Shown: piece by piece, positions 35,515 through 46,069 of the stretch
How positions within the stretch are numbered: position 1 is the first letter of the stretch
Layout: each line of letters begins with the position of its first letter
Origin: Puccinia triticina
Lineage: Eukaryota; Basidiomycota; Pucciniomycetes; Pucciniales; Pucciniaceae
Assembly: GCF_026914185.1 (NCBI RefSeq)
Contig: NC_070563.1
Coordinates: 868,001-932,000, forward strand
Reading direction: 5' to 3'
Length of the DNA stretch: 64,000 bases
Program-made: the position numbers and the translations under genes
The notes under the pieces: generated by a model
What the model was told of the DNA's origin: nothing
What the model saw: only the letters and a program-made list of their open reading frames with translations
Database searches by the model: none

Positions 35515-35523
35515 AAGGGGGTG
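35515..35523 (+). other. polypurine tract of the LTR element
   Basis: aagggggtg immediately before the 3' LTR, the expected plus-strand primer. Confidence 0.8.
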
Positions 35524-35715
35524 TGTTGAATTATGCTTATATTCATTATACAGTATGCTTCAAACATAACACTAGCAATCTTGTATATAGTCTATACTAG
35601 ATTGCCGTAGGCGTTTCTCTCCTTAGTGAATCAGAATCATCTCTTTCCTCACTCCTGAGTGTCACTAGACTTCACGTCTGTGAACTTCAGTGTTCATCTC
35701 CTGTCACCCTCAACA
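35524..35715 (+). repeat. 3' LTR
   Basis: 192 bp, same sequence as the 5' LTR; followed by the target duplication atacc at 35716-35720. Confidence 0.93.
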
Positions 35716-36047
35716 ATACCAGGTCGGCAAACCGCCTCTCCACAACTCCTAGGGGCATCGTGGAAACGTTCGAAATGCTTGCAAAATGGTTACCAAGATT
35801 TTATCAGAGCAATGAAGTTGATCAAGATCAGATGCGGACTCACTTTGGCCGCCTCACGGAAATATTTGAATCAATCTTACTTCTTCTCTCGTTTTATCTA
35901 ATTCCGTTGCCTGACGCACACCAAACGGTCCCTTCTGAAAGCCCCTTCAAAACATATTTCCTCAATCTGTTGATTCTATGGCGCAAGGCTATGGCCAATC
36001 TTCAGGCGGCTTATGGAGGCTCTGAATCTCAAGACGGCGAGGTCTAG

Positions 36048-36403
36048 GAACAACAGTAAGTGAATTTCCCATTTTCATTATGCTTGATCATGTTGTCAGA
36101 TTGGCCCACTAAAAACAAGGAATCCCTCATAGTCTGATCAGGAGTGAAAGTTAGGATTGGCGCATAATGCTTCCGAGTGAAAACATAACTTGTAGTTAGA
36201 AAAGCATCAGAAGGAGTCTCTCTGAAACCAGATGAATATTTGTGGTGCTATAACATATGTACGTTTCTTCCACAACAATGCAGATCAGTCGATGAAAACA
36301 AAAGTATAGATCACAGTGGGTGATATAAAGACAAAAAAGAGCCAGATCATCCGGATGAGGAAGAGAAAAGTAGATCAAGCGCAAAGTGTAGAACGGGACC
36401 CAT
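36048..36403. other. intergenic, 3' flank of family copy 2
   Basis: AT-rich, no gene. Corresponds in position to the 3' flank shared by convergently arranged HPT1-like and family genes. Confidence 0.5.
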
Positions 36404-36862
36404 AACTACCAATACCGTCTTGTCCGACAGGCGGTTCCGGCCTGTTCCGGTCCAGAGCAAGCAGGAATACAACAGCAGATGAGAGATTTGAAGCAATAAA
36501 AGATAGAGCCAGTCCAGAGAATTGAGAGCTAAGAAGTGATTGCCATTGAGTTCTGGAGGAGAATATAAGAGCCTCGGTCAATGACCTTTTTTTCTTGGCG
36601 GATGACGCTCAAGCATGACCGAGATGGAAAGCTAGTCCCCGGACGACTTCCTTGCCAACATTTTCATCGGTAATTGGAAGCCCATTGCCTCGGTCAGTCG
36701 TTCCCGCCTCCTCACATAACAACAATCCTATGGCCTGTAGCGGGGTAGATGATCCATTCAATCAGCTTCAGGACCGCTCGCTCGTTGTCTTTTTTAACCG
36801 TATTGCCCGAGCTCATCCCAAATCATCGTTGAATGGTGGTCGTCTAACCAACAACAACGAGT
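36404..36862 (-). pseudogene. decayed second copy of HPT1
   Basis: Minus-strand blocks match HPT1 exons 8 (36404-36460), 7 (about 36548-36556), 6 (36646-36740) and 3 (about 36805-36855). Exon 6 still reads AIGLLLCEEAG...GLPITDENVGKEVV. The donors after exons 6 and 8 are lost (GT to GG and AT), and exons 4 and 5 are deleted between about 36770 and 36800. Intron positions agree with HPT1, so this is a DNA-level duplicate and not a retrocopy. Its promoter box is found 5 kb away at about 41657, beyond the DIRS-like element. Confidence 0.78.
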
Positions 36863-37490
36863 CAAGTAAGGGGATTGAGAACAAGGAGTGGCGAGTGAGT
36901 GATAAAATGGAATGTCCAAGAAGGTAGTTTGCTCGCAACATGTAAAGGATCAAGCAGCTCTGAGCGTTGATTTCCGTATACATGGTCGTGGATGAGAGGA
37001 CACTCTTACATTTGTATCTATCCACTCCCCGGCTGGGTGTTCGCTGGTGTGACAGGTGTTGTCGCCGCCGGACCCCTTTTGGGGTGGCGTTCTCCCTCTG
37101 TGGGGCTTCCAGACTGCTTCCTGTCTGGGTGGGTAGTCCCGGGAGCTACTCCTGTAGGTCCCCAAGGCTACCCCGTACGGGCTGAGGGTGAGGGAGGTCT
37201 TCCTTCTCTTCCTTCACTCAGTACTCCTGAGCGATGGGAGAAGCTGTTTGGGGGAAGTGGTGCTTCCCTCTTCAGTTAGACCTGCCTCCTTAGGCGGTAG
37301 ATCTCACACGTCAGTGTGGAACACTCTTGAGAAAAGGCCGGAGCCCGCACCCATAACTCAGGGGGGGGGGGGGGGGGAAATCCTGAGCCTGGCTCCGCGC
37401 CTATGCCTATCCCTCAGCGGTTGAACCCGCCTGTCTGCTGGTTTACGTCAGTTAAGCCTATGGCTCTCCTAAGTTTCCGTGGTTGGTATA

Positions 37491-39275
37491 TCATTGCACA
37501 ACTTGAGAAATTAGCTCCTCTAGATCACGTGGTACCGCTATGATGAGTTGATCTTGTGCCCTGTGGCCGTCGCGTCGTCCTCGCGAGAGCGCGTCTGCAC
37601 GGTTTTCTGCGGATATCACCCGTTTGGCCACTAGATTAATCTGGTGTCTGATGAGTATTTTTTGAATTATTTTCCACTCCGAATTTACGAAGCGATCCCC
37701 GGATTTCCTCCGGAGGATGACTGATTCTGTGGTCGAGTTGTCGGTCCACACGATAAATGTTTTGCTACTTTGCGCTCCTAGCTTGATGAGCATCAGCAGA
37801 CCCAGCCGCACGGCGATGGTCTCTAGTCGTGTGATGCGTTCCTTTTCTGAGTTTGAAGGCAAGCCTTTCGCCAATAGCTCAGCCGACCGCAGTCTGAATT
37901 GCGCCCACTTCCGGCCGATCAGAACTCCTATTCCGAACTTCGTCGATGCGTCTCCTACCCAACCGACTTCTGTAGGGTCTGGGTTTGCGATGAGCCTTGT
38001 TGCCTCAAAGTCCTTCAGGGATGTCAGCCACTCGTGCAAGTCCTTGTTGACGTCCGCGGGTACTGGTCTGCGCGACCTCCTGTCTTACCATTCGATCATC
38101 CATTTGTACAGGCTGCAGATGTAACAGCGCAGTTGTGGTAGCGCGTAGGCTACATGGTTTAATCTTCCCGCTAGTATTTCGACCTCCCCGTAGCTGAATT
38201 TTGCGCCTTGTCCCAGAAACTCCTGGATCTGCTTGATTCTCTTCTCTAACTTATCTTTAGGAAGTCGGACTGTCTTGTGCTGGCCGTTCCATACGAATCC
38301 GAGGTACTTTTGTTCTTCTGCAAATGGAGAGAATTTTTCCTTATTCGTCTTCACCCCCAGCTGGTCGGCACGCCTCACAACATCGGTCATCTCTAGGTCT
38401 GAGTGTGCACTCTTGACGAATAGGTTGTTGTCTACCCATCGAAAAATGGCGAGGACATCGAATTCCTTCATCATGAGTGTCTTCCACGCATCTGCCGGTC
38501 TACCAAACAATCCGCATCCCGCGACGCCGCCAAAGCTTATCCTTGTGTCCAGCAGGAATTAATCGTCGAAAGTCCTTACCATTAGGTAGGGCCATTGGTT
38601 TGGTGCCGTAGGGATTTGGCGGTAAGCCTTCTCCCAATCAAATATGGCGAGAAGGACCGGCTCTTCCAGCTCGCGGATGAACTTAGCCACCGTGTTGAAG
38701 TCGTCCCACGTGGTCGGAAATTTGGCGGAGTTCACGAATGAGTTGACGGAAGGTATGCCTTGCCTTCCATGCGGGAAGAAGAGGTCGTTTATGGGGCGTA
38801 GTGAGCCATCCCCGTTTATCACGGCGCCGAGTGGGCTAGTTCGAAAGAACTCAAAGTGCCAAAGAACCTCTTCCTTCTTGAAGGGTCCAAACATCCTCCC
38901 GGCTGCTAGTTCTTTCTGGAAAGAGTCCTCAATTTTTGCCCTGGCTTCCCACGCCGAGTCGTGGTTTGGTGGTGAGTAGAAACGTTCTGCTGTATCTACG
39001 AAATGTCGAGGAATCCCCTGGGTGAAACCCCTCCTGAAACCTTCTAGCGCGTCTTCGTCTTCGGGCAGCAGATCCCACTTCATGAGTGCTGTTGTCCATT
39101 CTTGGATGTTCATCTCGCAGGACACCGAGGTTGGCCATGATTTGCTATCACTTCTTCCGCCTCTCTGGTACCCGGTGTCCTTGCTCATCCTTGGACCTCG
39201 CTCGGATCTCACAATCTCACAGGGGTAGGTGCCTGGATTCATGGCCTCATGACCTATCAGCCTAGGGTTGCGCAA
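37491..39275 (-). pseudogene. reverse transcriptase / RNase H of the DIRS-like element, two in-frame TAA
   Basis: One frame from about 39275 to 37491. RT blocks: SPLGAVINGDGSLRPIND, LLAIFDWEKAYRQIP (motif A), ISFGGVAGCGLFGRP, FRWVDNNLF (motif C; the usual second Asp is Asn), KYLGFVWNG. RNase H: VGDASTKFGIG, VWTDNSTTES and RADALSRG supply the acidic residues. TAA codons at 38561-38559 (FDD-stop-FLLD) and 38087-38085 (MIEW-stop-DRRS) interrupt an otherwise continuous frame; each could come from CAA by C-to-T. With the motif C change this copy cannot be active. Known role: copying element RNA into DNA. Confidence 0.83.
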
Positions 39276-39370
39276 AAATAAAATTGTTGATTGTATGCAT
39301 CAGCCCATTGCAAACATACATGGGTCAGGCAAGACGGGATGGTGGCCAATATGTACAAGGCAAGCGTGGG

Positions 39371-39388
39371 GGGGGGGGGGGGGGGGGG
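39371..39388. repeat. poly-G run
   Basis: About 18 G residues on plus between ORF1 and ORF2; a similar run lies at 37361-37377. Run lengths may be sequencing-uncertain. Confidence 0.8.
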
Positions 39389-39511
39389 AAGGGTGTGAAC
39401 ACATGTAGTGGATGGGGGATATCCATGCCGTTAACCATGGTTAATGGAGCAACTATTGCTTCGTCTCCCGACCATGCGCAACAGTCGATGATGGTATCAA
39501 CGAACTGGGCC

Positions 39512-41467
39512 TTACTGGTTTTGTCGGCCTCTGCCTTTCCCATTCCCGCGCCAATCTCCTCTGGCCTCTCCTCGCTCGTTCCCTCGCTCCTCGCAATCTC
39601 TGCAGCGGTCGCGATTCCTCTCGTTGTAGCCGCCATCCCACCGGTTACCTTTGTACCCTTGAGTTCGCCCCTGCCTGCCTCCGCTCGGTCCGCGGTCGCC
39701 TGGTGATTGAGCTCTGCTTGACGATGCCTGGTGTCGAGCCTGGTTGTTGTTGTTGTGCTTCTGACTCGGTCCGGGGTTCGCTTGGTTGGCGGCCTTCGCT
39801 GGATCCTGGCCGGTTACCGGGTCCCACGTCTTCCTTTCGCCTCCTTTCGCATAGGGGTTCTCGGTGAAGTCCAGTTCATCGAACTTCCTCGTTCGGGCGA
39901 TGATCTTTTGTGCAATCTCCTCGTTCTTGATGGAGATGTTGCTGATGGAAATCTTCCCGGTGGGCGAATGCGTTCATCCGAACGTTGATATCATAACGGA
40001 GCCCGGTCATGAACCCATACTGGGTGACGAGCTGGTCGCAAATCTTCTTGTGGGCTTGGACCCACCCTGCGAACTTGACGTAATTACACACTTTGATTAA
40101 AGCTGCCAGGAATCCCTGGTGGTTGATGGACCATTCAGCGTATGTCTGGGTATACTCGCACGGGTACGGGTATCCGGTATATCTGTATTTATCGGTGTTG
40201 TTTTCATCCGCTTTCGAGCGTTTCTCTGCGTAGTGGATTATGGCTTTGTCTTGCCAAACCTCATTAAAGATCGTCAAAGGCAGGGGGCTCCTCAATTCCC
40301 GGAGGTTGCGTTCGAAAAACGGTGTAAAGCCGACGTCACCGCTAGTCGGTCTTGCTGCGTCGTCAAAGACTACACCAGAAGGCATGGTGTCTACCGGGCC
40401 TATGGTCGGGATTGTGTCCGCGGTTTGGGTATCCGTGGGGTTTGGCGTGGGAATCAGAGCGAGCAGTTTGTTGCTGCTGGAAAGTGCGCCGACTTTTTCT
40501 GGCAAGCGCTTGACGGTGTCGATCAGAGGCGCTTGTTTAGAGATTGTTTTGGGATCGGCTTTCCCCAGATTCTCGCTGATCTTGAAGAACATCAGTGCCA
40601 AGTCGGCATTCCCTGCTGCCTCTGCCGCTAGCGCCCGATCGACCATAAGGGACACCTTCGATTGGACCTCGGCTCCTTGGGTCAGGGGTTGCCGTGGGTT
40701 CAACAATTCGATCTCGTCGTGGTCGACGAGATTGGCAGCTAAGTTGTGGTAGCAACGTGCGCTCAGTTATTCCTCTGGGTCGATCCGCGCCATTTGGCTA
40801 TCACATTCGAATGCTTACCTTTTGCGCTTCCTTTCGCCTGGGATTTCTGCGACTTATCCCCCAGCAGGTCTCGGTAGAGTGCTGCTGCCGAGGGAGCGCC
40901 GTCGGTCAACGGACCTTCCTCCTGGATGGTTTGGTCGTCCCGGGGTGTGTTCGATCCGGTTGGTGTCTTAGAGGATGACCTCGTCGCGCGGTCCGTCGGA
41001 GGAAAGACCTTCTTCGAGGGCTTGGCCTTCCCTTTCTCTAGCTGTCCCGCCTCTTCGCCTCCTTGAAGGTTAGGTGGTTGCTCTGCTTCTTGGTCTTCGT
41101 CTTGCGTTTGGGTCGGTCCCCCTTCTGGTTCCGGTGGTTGTCGGTTTCCAGTCATCGAGGATCTGGCAAGGTTTGCGAGGTTGGATAGTCTGTTGGCCAT
41201 TGGGCAAATTTTTCTCTCGGCGGTACGGCGACGGCGAAAAGGTTGCTGATCCTGCGATGAGTTCTCGGTGCTGGGTCCTAGATCTTCTAGGTTCAGCTGC
41301 CGGGACCTTGGCGCTAATGTCTGCGTCGTGGTTCCTCTCCCGCAGCCGCAACTCTTCTCTCTTGGGCCGGGCTGCGCCGCGTCGCCGGCCCGCGCGTATT
41401 TGGGGCTCACTGGTCGCCGCTCCATGGACCGGCCCACATCCGCTATGCTCCTGTAAACTACCATCAC
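39512..41467 (-). pseudogene. ORF1 (gag-like) of the DIRS-like element
   Basis: N-terminal part 41467 to about 40837 is hydrophilic (EEAGQLEKGKAKPSKK). It then either splices (donor gtaagc near 40836, acceptor acaacttag, about 80 nt) or restarts at ATG 40793 (MARIDPEE followed by TAA). Both routes lead into LVDHDEIELLNPRQP. The middle carries a capsid-like helical region (WSINHQGFLAALIKVCNYV, WVQAHKKICDQL). A one-base frameshift near 39967 is needed to continue into KNEEIAQKIIARTRKFDEL and an RGG-rich tail that ends RGRQNQ at 39512. Role inferred: RNA-binding coat protein. Splice versus restart cannot be settled from sequence. Confidence 0.6.
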
Positions 41468-41620
41468 TCATAGCGGGCATACAATGCGTGTGCTAGGTCG
41501 AAGCTGAAACGTGACCCGGGTGATGTGCAATTGCTAGCTTAACACAAGCCCCTCGTTTTAGAGTGAGGCGCAACGAGGGCATGATGTTTGCAGGTTACGC
41601 CGAGCTGCACACATGGACGT

Positions 41621-41752
41621 TACCTTTTACTTGAAGATAGGAGTCAGGACTGGGAGCCCCGGGCCCCGAAACGATAGCCGCTGATATTTCAAGGGACAAA
41701 GGGCGCCACAGATTTACGTCAGGATTTACACAGTCGGCGGGGCCCTCGAGCC
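41621..41752. promoter_or_regulatory. orphan HPT1 upstream region of the second block
   Basis: The box gccccgggccccgaaac near 41657 and the following ttacgtcag match the region upstream of intact HPT1 (about 5849-5885). It is separated from its decayed gene body by the DIRS-like element. Confidence 0.5.
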
Positions 41753-42652
41753 ATGGATCGAAAAAACAACTTGCCACCCTTCGATTATAGAGGGGGACAG
41801 CCGACCGTCGGATGGATCATGATGACAAACTCGAGCGATTGGAGGCGCTCAAGTCCAGTCCTTCAAGGAGTCCATACCACGACTCTCTCACAATCATTTG
41901 GACTCAACAATCCAAGGAATCAATCAAGACGAGACTTCGAATCGACCTTGGAAATCCCATATGGTTTTATCTTTCGAACTCACTCCGCCCTATTTCTACC
42001 ATCCGAGAGCGAGATCTGAAGTTTTTTTTAACGATTTCGGCGCTTTAGTCTGCTAATGGGACGTTCAAGAGTATCTGCATGCATCTAAATTTTTTCGAGT
42101 CTGGCAATGCTGCGTTCGCGATATAGGAAACTCGAGACATGATCAAATCGGGTTATCTCGCAAGCCAAAAGATAGACTGATGAGTGCAGATTTCTAATCA
42201 CCCTTATTAATCCGACCAAAGAGCTAGCAGCAGAATCGGGTCCGATTGATACATATACTCCAGATGATGGACAGAAGAGAGGACATATCCTCAAAATAGC
42301 TCCATCAATTATACCGTTCCCCAAACGCTCCAACGAGAGCACTGGAAGCCTGCCGTTCTTGTTGATGCAAAAATCACTAGCAAGGTGCTGAACCAGTTAC
42401 ATGGTGCAAAAACTTGTTGAAACGGTTGAGAAACTGGGGCCAGATCCCTCTAGACATCTTACCAGAAAATGGATGACTCTCTGTATTGGACGTTCTTTCG
42501 ATGGCCTCACCGAAATCCTCGAAGCCTTTGGCTCATCCTATAGCCTTCTGAATCATTCCTCTGCGTCACGTGCTCGAAAATGCCCGAGCCGGAAGTGTAT
42601 TCAGGCTCTGGCTACGCATTCCGGGATGCTGTTAATGGCTAGTTCTGGGTAA
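41753..42652 (+). pseudogene. copy 3 of the unrecognised family, decayed
   Basis: Fragments in several frames align to the intact copy: DDKLERLEALKSSP (about 41813), TPDDGQKRGHILKIAPSIIPF (42261-42320, matching VDNGKNRKHIVEVGRSFIPF), KLVETVEKL and FDGLTEILEAF (42407-42530). Stops and frameshifts separate them. Lies directly downstream of the orphan HPT1 promoter, as copy 1 does relative to HPT1. Confidence 0.6.
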
Positions 42653-43889
42653 ATGGTCCCAATCTTGTCCCACTTTTTCGCTTGCATGTTTATCTTGAAC
42701 ACAACTTTTTGACTCAAAAAGGCTAAAACAGTCTCCAAGTATCTTGGATCTGAAAAAGCAGCTAGCCACCGGTATGGATTTGGCCTCTATGAAGCCAATT
42801 TCAATCATATGCTGCCCATTGTCCTACCTACACACTTGGCTGTCCAGTTCCAAAGCATCCCACCTTAGCGTTTCAGGGCATTCAAAAACCACAAGCTTAG
42901 ATGACGTACCACGGGTACCGTTGAGAGCTGGGAATGAGAGCTTTGGAAGGGCCGCACTCCAAGCAGCGTTCCAGGTGTGCCCACTCCATGTACAAAAGAG
43001 TATGCATCATGGCCAACATGTCTTTGGAGAGTGCTGGCGGAGATGATACCTTCCCAGTGCGGAGCTTTTAGAATTCATCAGTTTCGATCATGAATTAGGC
43101 ATCATTCGAGATACTCAAGTTCTACGGAATATCCAAGTAAGATGACTGCATGTTGACCCAGATCCACGAAGAGACTACATATAGAGGGCATCGCGAGACT
43201 GCCCGAATAAAATGGCGCAAACTTTTTGACTCAGTCTCTCTTGTCCCCCAGACTTCAGATTGATTTTCCCCTTTCGACTGCAAAAGTAATCCTCGCTTAA
43301 AATCAGAATCCCGAGTTCACATTCAGGTAAGCATGGAGAATCCGAAAATCAGCTACTTTTATGTTTTCAAGCCTCCGAGCCCAATTCTTTTGATCCCATC
43401 TCTTACCCTTCTTCCCTTCGCTTACATGCCAACTTAATTTCTCCCCGAATGACTCTTTGAAATGATGATGATGATAATGACCGACTTCCACACTGTTTTC
43501 TTGCATCTTACTCAGTCCGATAACCCATCACCGATGGCCTTGATCAATCAAGTCGTTCCCGACTGAGATCACCATCATCACATCCTCGAAGTCAGTATAT
43601 TCAGCAGTCTGTATCCACGCAAGAATCTGTGGAATTGAATTGGTTTTGGTTCCAAAAACACGCCCGTGCTTTTCAGCTCTGAAAACTCACCCAAACATTC
43701 ATTACCTGCCTTTCTTCACAGTTATTTTGCAGGCCGAGTTCTACTGTCAACTTGGTGAGCAATAAAAACTCGATAGAAAATGAGAGGATATGAATACATG
43801 TTACCAGCAAACTTACTATTCTTAGCCATCAATTTCTTTCTCTGTGATCTCTATCTCGCTCCGGCCACCGCGAAAGAGTAAACAAGACG
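42653..43889. other. intergenic, possible unidentified relic at 42720-43050
   Basis: Around 42735-42840 the plus strand reads SHRYGFGLYEANFNHMLPI in one frame, which looks coding but ends quickly in stops. I could not assign it. The remainder is the 5' flank of the intact family gene. Confidence 0.4.
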
Positions 43890-45189
43890 ATGGCTGATCC
43901 GGACACAAGACAAGGTCAGTCAACCTTCATGTTGATGAAACAGGGAATTTGAGAAACCAGCTAATCAGAACAAGCCATCTGTAGAAGCCGTTGACCTGCT
44001 GCAACTGCTATACAACAGACACTCCTTGTCATTACATCTGCTATTATCTGAGGAAGACGATGCAACTGAAAATCTAACAATTAATGACATGAGCATGAAA
44101 GAGGGGCTCTTGAATGAACTCGAAACAATCCTTTTACCTTATCTCACAGCGCGAATCGCCGCTCTTTCGAGCTCACTCAACCTAAACAATTTCGCCAATA
44201 AGGATCCAGACCTGAACCTCACGCTAGTCTTGATAAATACATCACATCTCGATATAATATTAAGCGAGATAATGTATTGCATCGAGAAGGTTACGCTCGG
44301 GTCGCCGCTACCAACGGAAAGCGACGATCATTACTTGAATCGCTGCAAGCGATTTCGATTTTCTCTCCTCCAAACTAGAGCTACAATTTTAGTTAGAGAA
44401 AACGTCTCTCTCCTATTCCAGAAATCTAGCGAACTTATCCAAGCCTGTACAACCTCACGCGATGATCCAGCAAACTCCGAACATCAAGCAAGGATATGCG
44501 ATATCAAGGAAGCAACACTCATGATTGTTAACAATTCTTGTAAACTAACCAGTTCTCTCACCAACCTGTTGCAAAAAACTGATGTCGCTCTTGTTCAAGA
44601 GGAATGGCTGGCGACAGCACAATCAATCAATTCGGTACTAGAGCTTCTAGCTCACATCAACAATCCCAGCATAGAATCAAACCTGGAACGTGATCCGACC
44701 CATATCGTAGACAATGGAAAGAACAGAAAACATATCGTCGAAGTGGGGCGATCATTCATACCGTTTGTCAAGCTAATCAGACTCCTATTATATAAGATCT
44801 CGACGACAAGCGAAAACAAACTACCATTCATCTCCAATACAATGAATACTGACAAACTCGATCGCTTGAGCCGAAATCCTAAGGTCATCATTGAAGCGTT
44901 GACCCTACTCATGCAAGGCTTGGTAACACTTTATCAAACAAATCAACCGATCCGCGATCAAGATCAGATTTGCGCTGATTTTGACACAATCACGGAAACC
45001 TTTCATTCAACATCACTTGACATCTGTCGTTATCTGGTTCCTCTGCGTGACCCATCGGCAGATTTGCTATGGGAAAATATCTTCGGGGATTACTTTGTGG
45101 ATTTGACGATTCTATGGCATAAAGCTCTGCTCAATTTCCGAACTATTATTGGTGGCTCTAGACCTGAAAACGAGGAACCTGTGGAATAG
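43890..45189 (+). CDS. intact copy 4 of the unrecognised gene family (409 aa)
   Basis: Two exons: 43890-43914 (MADPDTRQ) and 43985-45189, with a 70-nt GT-AG intron in the same place and phase as in copy 2. The sum is exactly 410 codons. No signal peptide or membrane segment. The sequence is Leu-rich and mostly helical, with conserved blocks shared among copies: DDHYLNRCKRFRFSLLQ (about 148-164), LLQKTDVALVQEEWLATAQS, IVEVGRSFIPFVKLIRLLLYKIS, LDRLSRNPKVIIEAL, and a C-terminal LTILWHKALLNFRTIIGGS. I recognise no domain. Of four copies in the window only this one is uninterrupted. It is probably a lineage-specific family; function unknown. Confidence 0.75.
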
Positions 45190-46069
45190 CACTATGCGGT
45201 AAAAGGAGCTCAGCCAATGTATACTTGATGTGATTTGTAGAATTGGGAACATCCGCTCTTATCTCTGTACATCAAATCTTTTTTGGACTACTGGTATTAT
45301 CCTAGTAACGGTTCAACATTAAACAAACCGGAGGCCACCGCTCAAAAAAATTGAGCAGCTCTTCCCCCCTCCCCCTCCAAGTTTGCCAAATGCGGGTATT
45401 GTCCGCTTGACTCATAAGCGATTGGCGCCCAAACAAGAGGCAAGCGGTGCCGTTCAAATCAATTGAAGCCTGCCCTTTAAATAGTTTCCAGCTTGCCTTT
45501 TGCTCCCATTCAGAAAAACTAACACTCAACCCTTTTTTGCAATATCCTTTGTGACTGAGTATGGCCTTTAGCTTCCTTCCAGCCCCACTTGCAGCAATGC
45601 AAACCACTTCTCATGGCCATTGCCAGCTAACTAATTCTGTTGCCCGCTATATGTCTTCCTTCACTGGGTATGTGTATCTATCCACTTAAAGCAACATATC
45701 ATCAATCACTTCTAATGGTGAAGATCAGCCCAGCTTCCCAGAATCAGCTCCTATCTGAGACCTCTTCACTGTGAAAAAAACTCAAGAAAGCGCTGCCAGT
45801 TGACATGCAGCATACTCAATTCAATACTCAATTAGAACCAGGTTCATACAAACTAATCCCAGGCTGGAACACTGGAATATTTGGAAGTTGCTCAACTTCT
45901 TGTAGGGCACAGTGCACTAGACAAGCTGAGCTTTGAGGCAATTGCTCAGCTGGGATCTGCATGGTGTCTGAGGGAAATGCTCAGCTGGGATCCATTGGGC
46001 TTGCCAGGCAGCATCAGCCCCTCCTCCCCGGTCAAGAGGACCAGACAAACAAGCACTTTGAGGACTCCC
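45190..46069. other. intergenic, 3' flank of the family gene
   Basis: No gene seen. From 45870 the sequence becomes rich in gagctttgag / ctcagctggga pieces leading into the hairpin array. Confidence 0.5.

Larger units (their letters stand above)
14717..35715 (+). mobile_element. gag-only copia-type LTR element (TR-GAG), 21.0 kb including a nested KDZ transposon
   Basis: Two 192-bp LTRs (14717-14908, 35524-35715) appear identical and begin tgttga / end tcaaca. The flanking direct repeat is atacc. Between them are a primer-binding site, a gag ORF with a zinc knuckle and a purine tract. There is no integrase, reverse transcriptase or RNase H, and the gag stop (35276) lies only about 250 bp before the 3' LTR. 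The element must therefore have moved with enzymes from a full copia elsewhere. Identical LTRs indicate a recent insertion. Without the 19.3-kb KDZ insertion and its duplication the element would be about 1.67 kb. Confidence 0.9.
13741..36047 (+). pseudogene. copy 2 of the unrecognised family, split by a 21-kb nested insertion
   Basis: Exon 1 is 13741-13780 (MSDPDNKS), then a 77-nt GT-AG intron; exon 2 begins at 13858. It runs through blocks shared with the intact copy (NDDHHLTSCKKFRC, ALLQENWLATAKS, ISKPTSNKLPF) to 14716. The LTR element starts exactly there. The reading frame resumes at 35721 (RSANRLSTTPRGIVETF) and continues to the stop at 36047. The 5-bp atacc is present on both sides (14712-14716 and 35716-35720), so the pre-insertion frame rejoins without loss. 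One older frameshift lies near 14450, just before LLQKSDFALLQ, so the gene was probably already inactive when it was hit. Function unknown; predicted all-alpha and cytosolic. Confidence 0.88.
36960..41620 (-). mobile_element. DIRS-like retroelement, decayed; ends not determined
   Basis: Contains ORF1 (gag-like, 41467-39512) and ORF2 (reverse transcriptase plus RNase H, 39275-37491), both on minus. Boundaries are estimated from where HPT1-like sequence stops (about 36950) and resumes (about 41640). The RT/RH layout without protease or integrase, and the block EVEILAGRLNHVA, fit DIRS-type elements. No tyrosine recombinase was found; it may be deleted or absent. G runs occur at 37361-37377 and 39371-39388. 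Confidence 0.6.

Noticed and set aside
14717..35715. The 21-kb unit as a single LTR element that captured KDZ genes and moves as RNA
   Set aside because: The KDZ section has its own inverted ends and a 5-bp duplication whose single copy restores gag, and its genes retain many introns; a separate DNA-level insertion explains this better.
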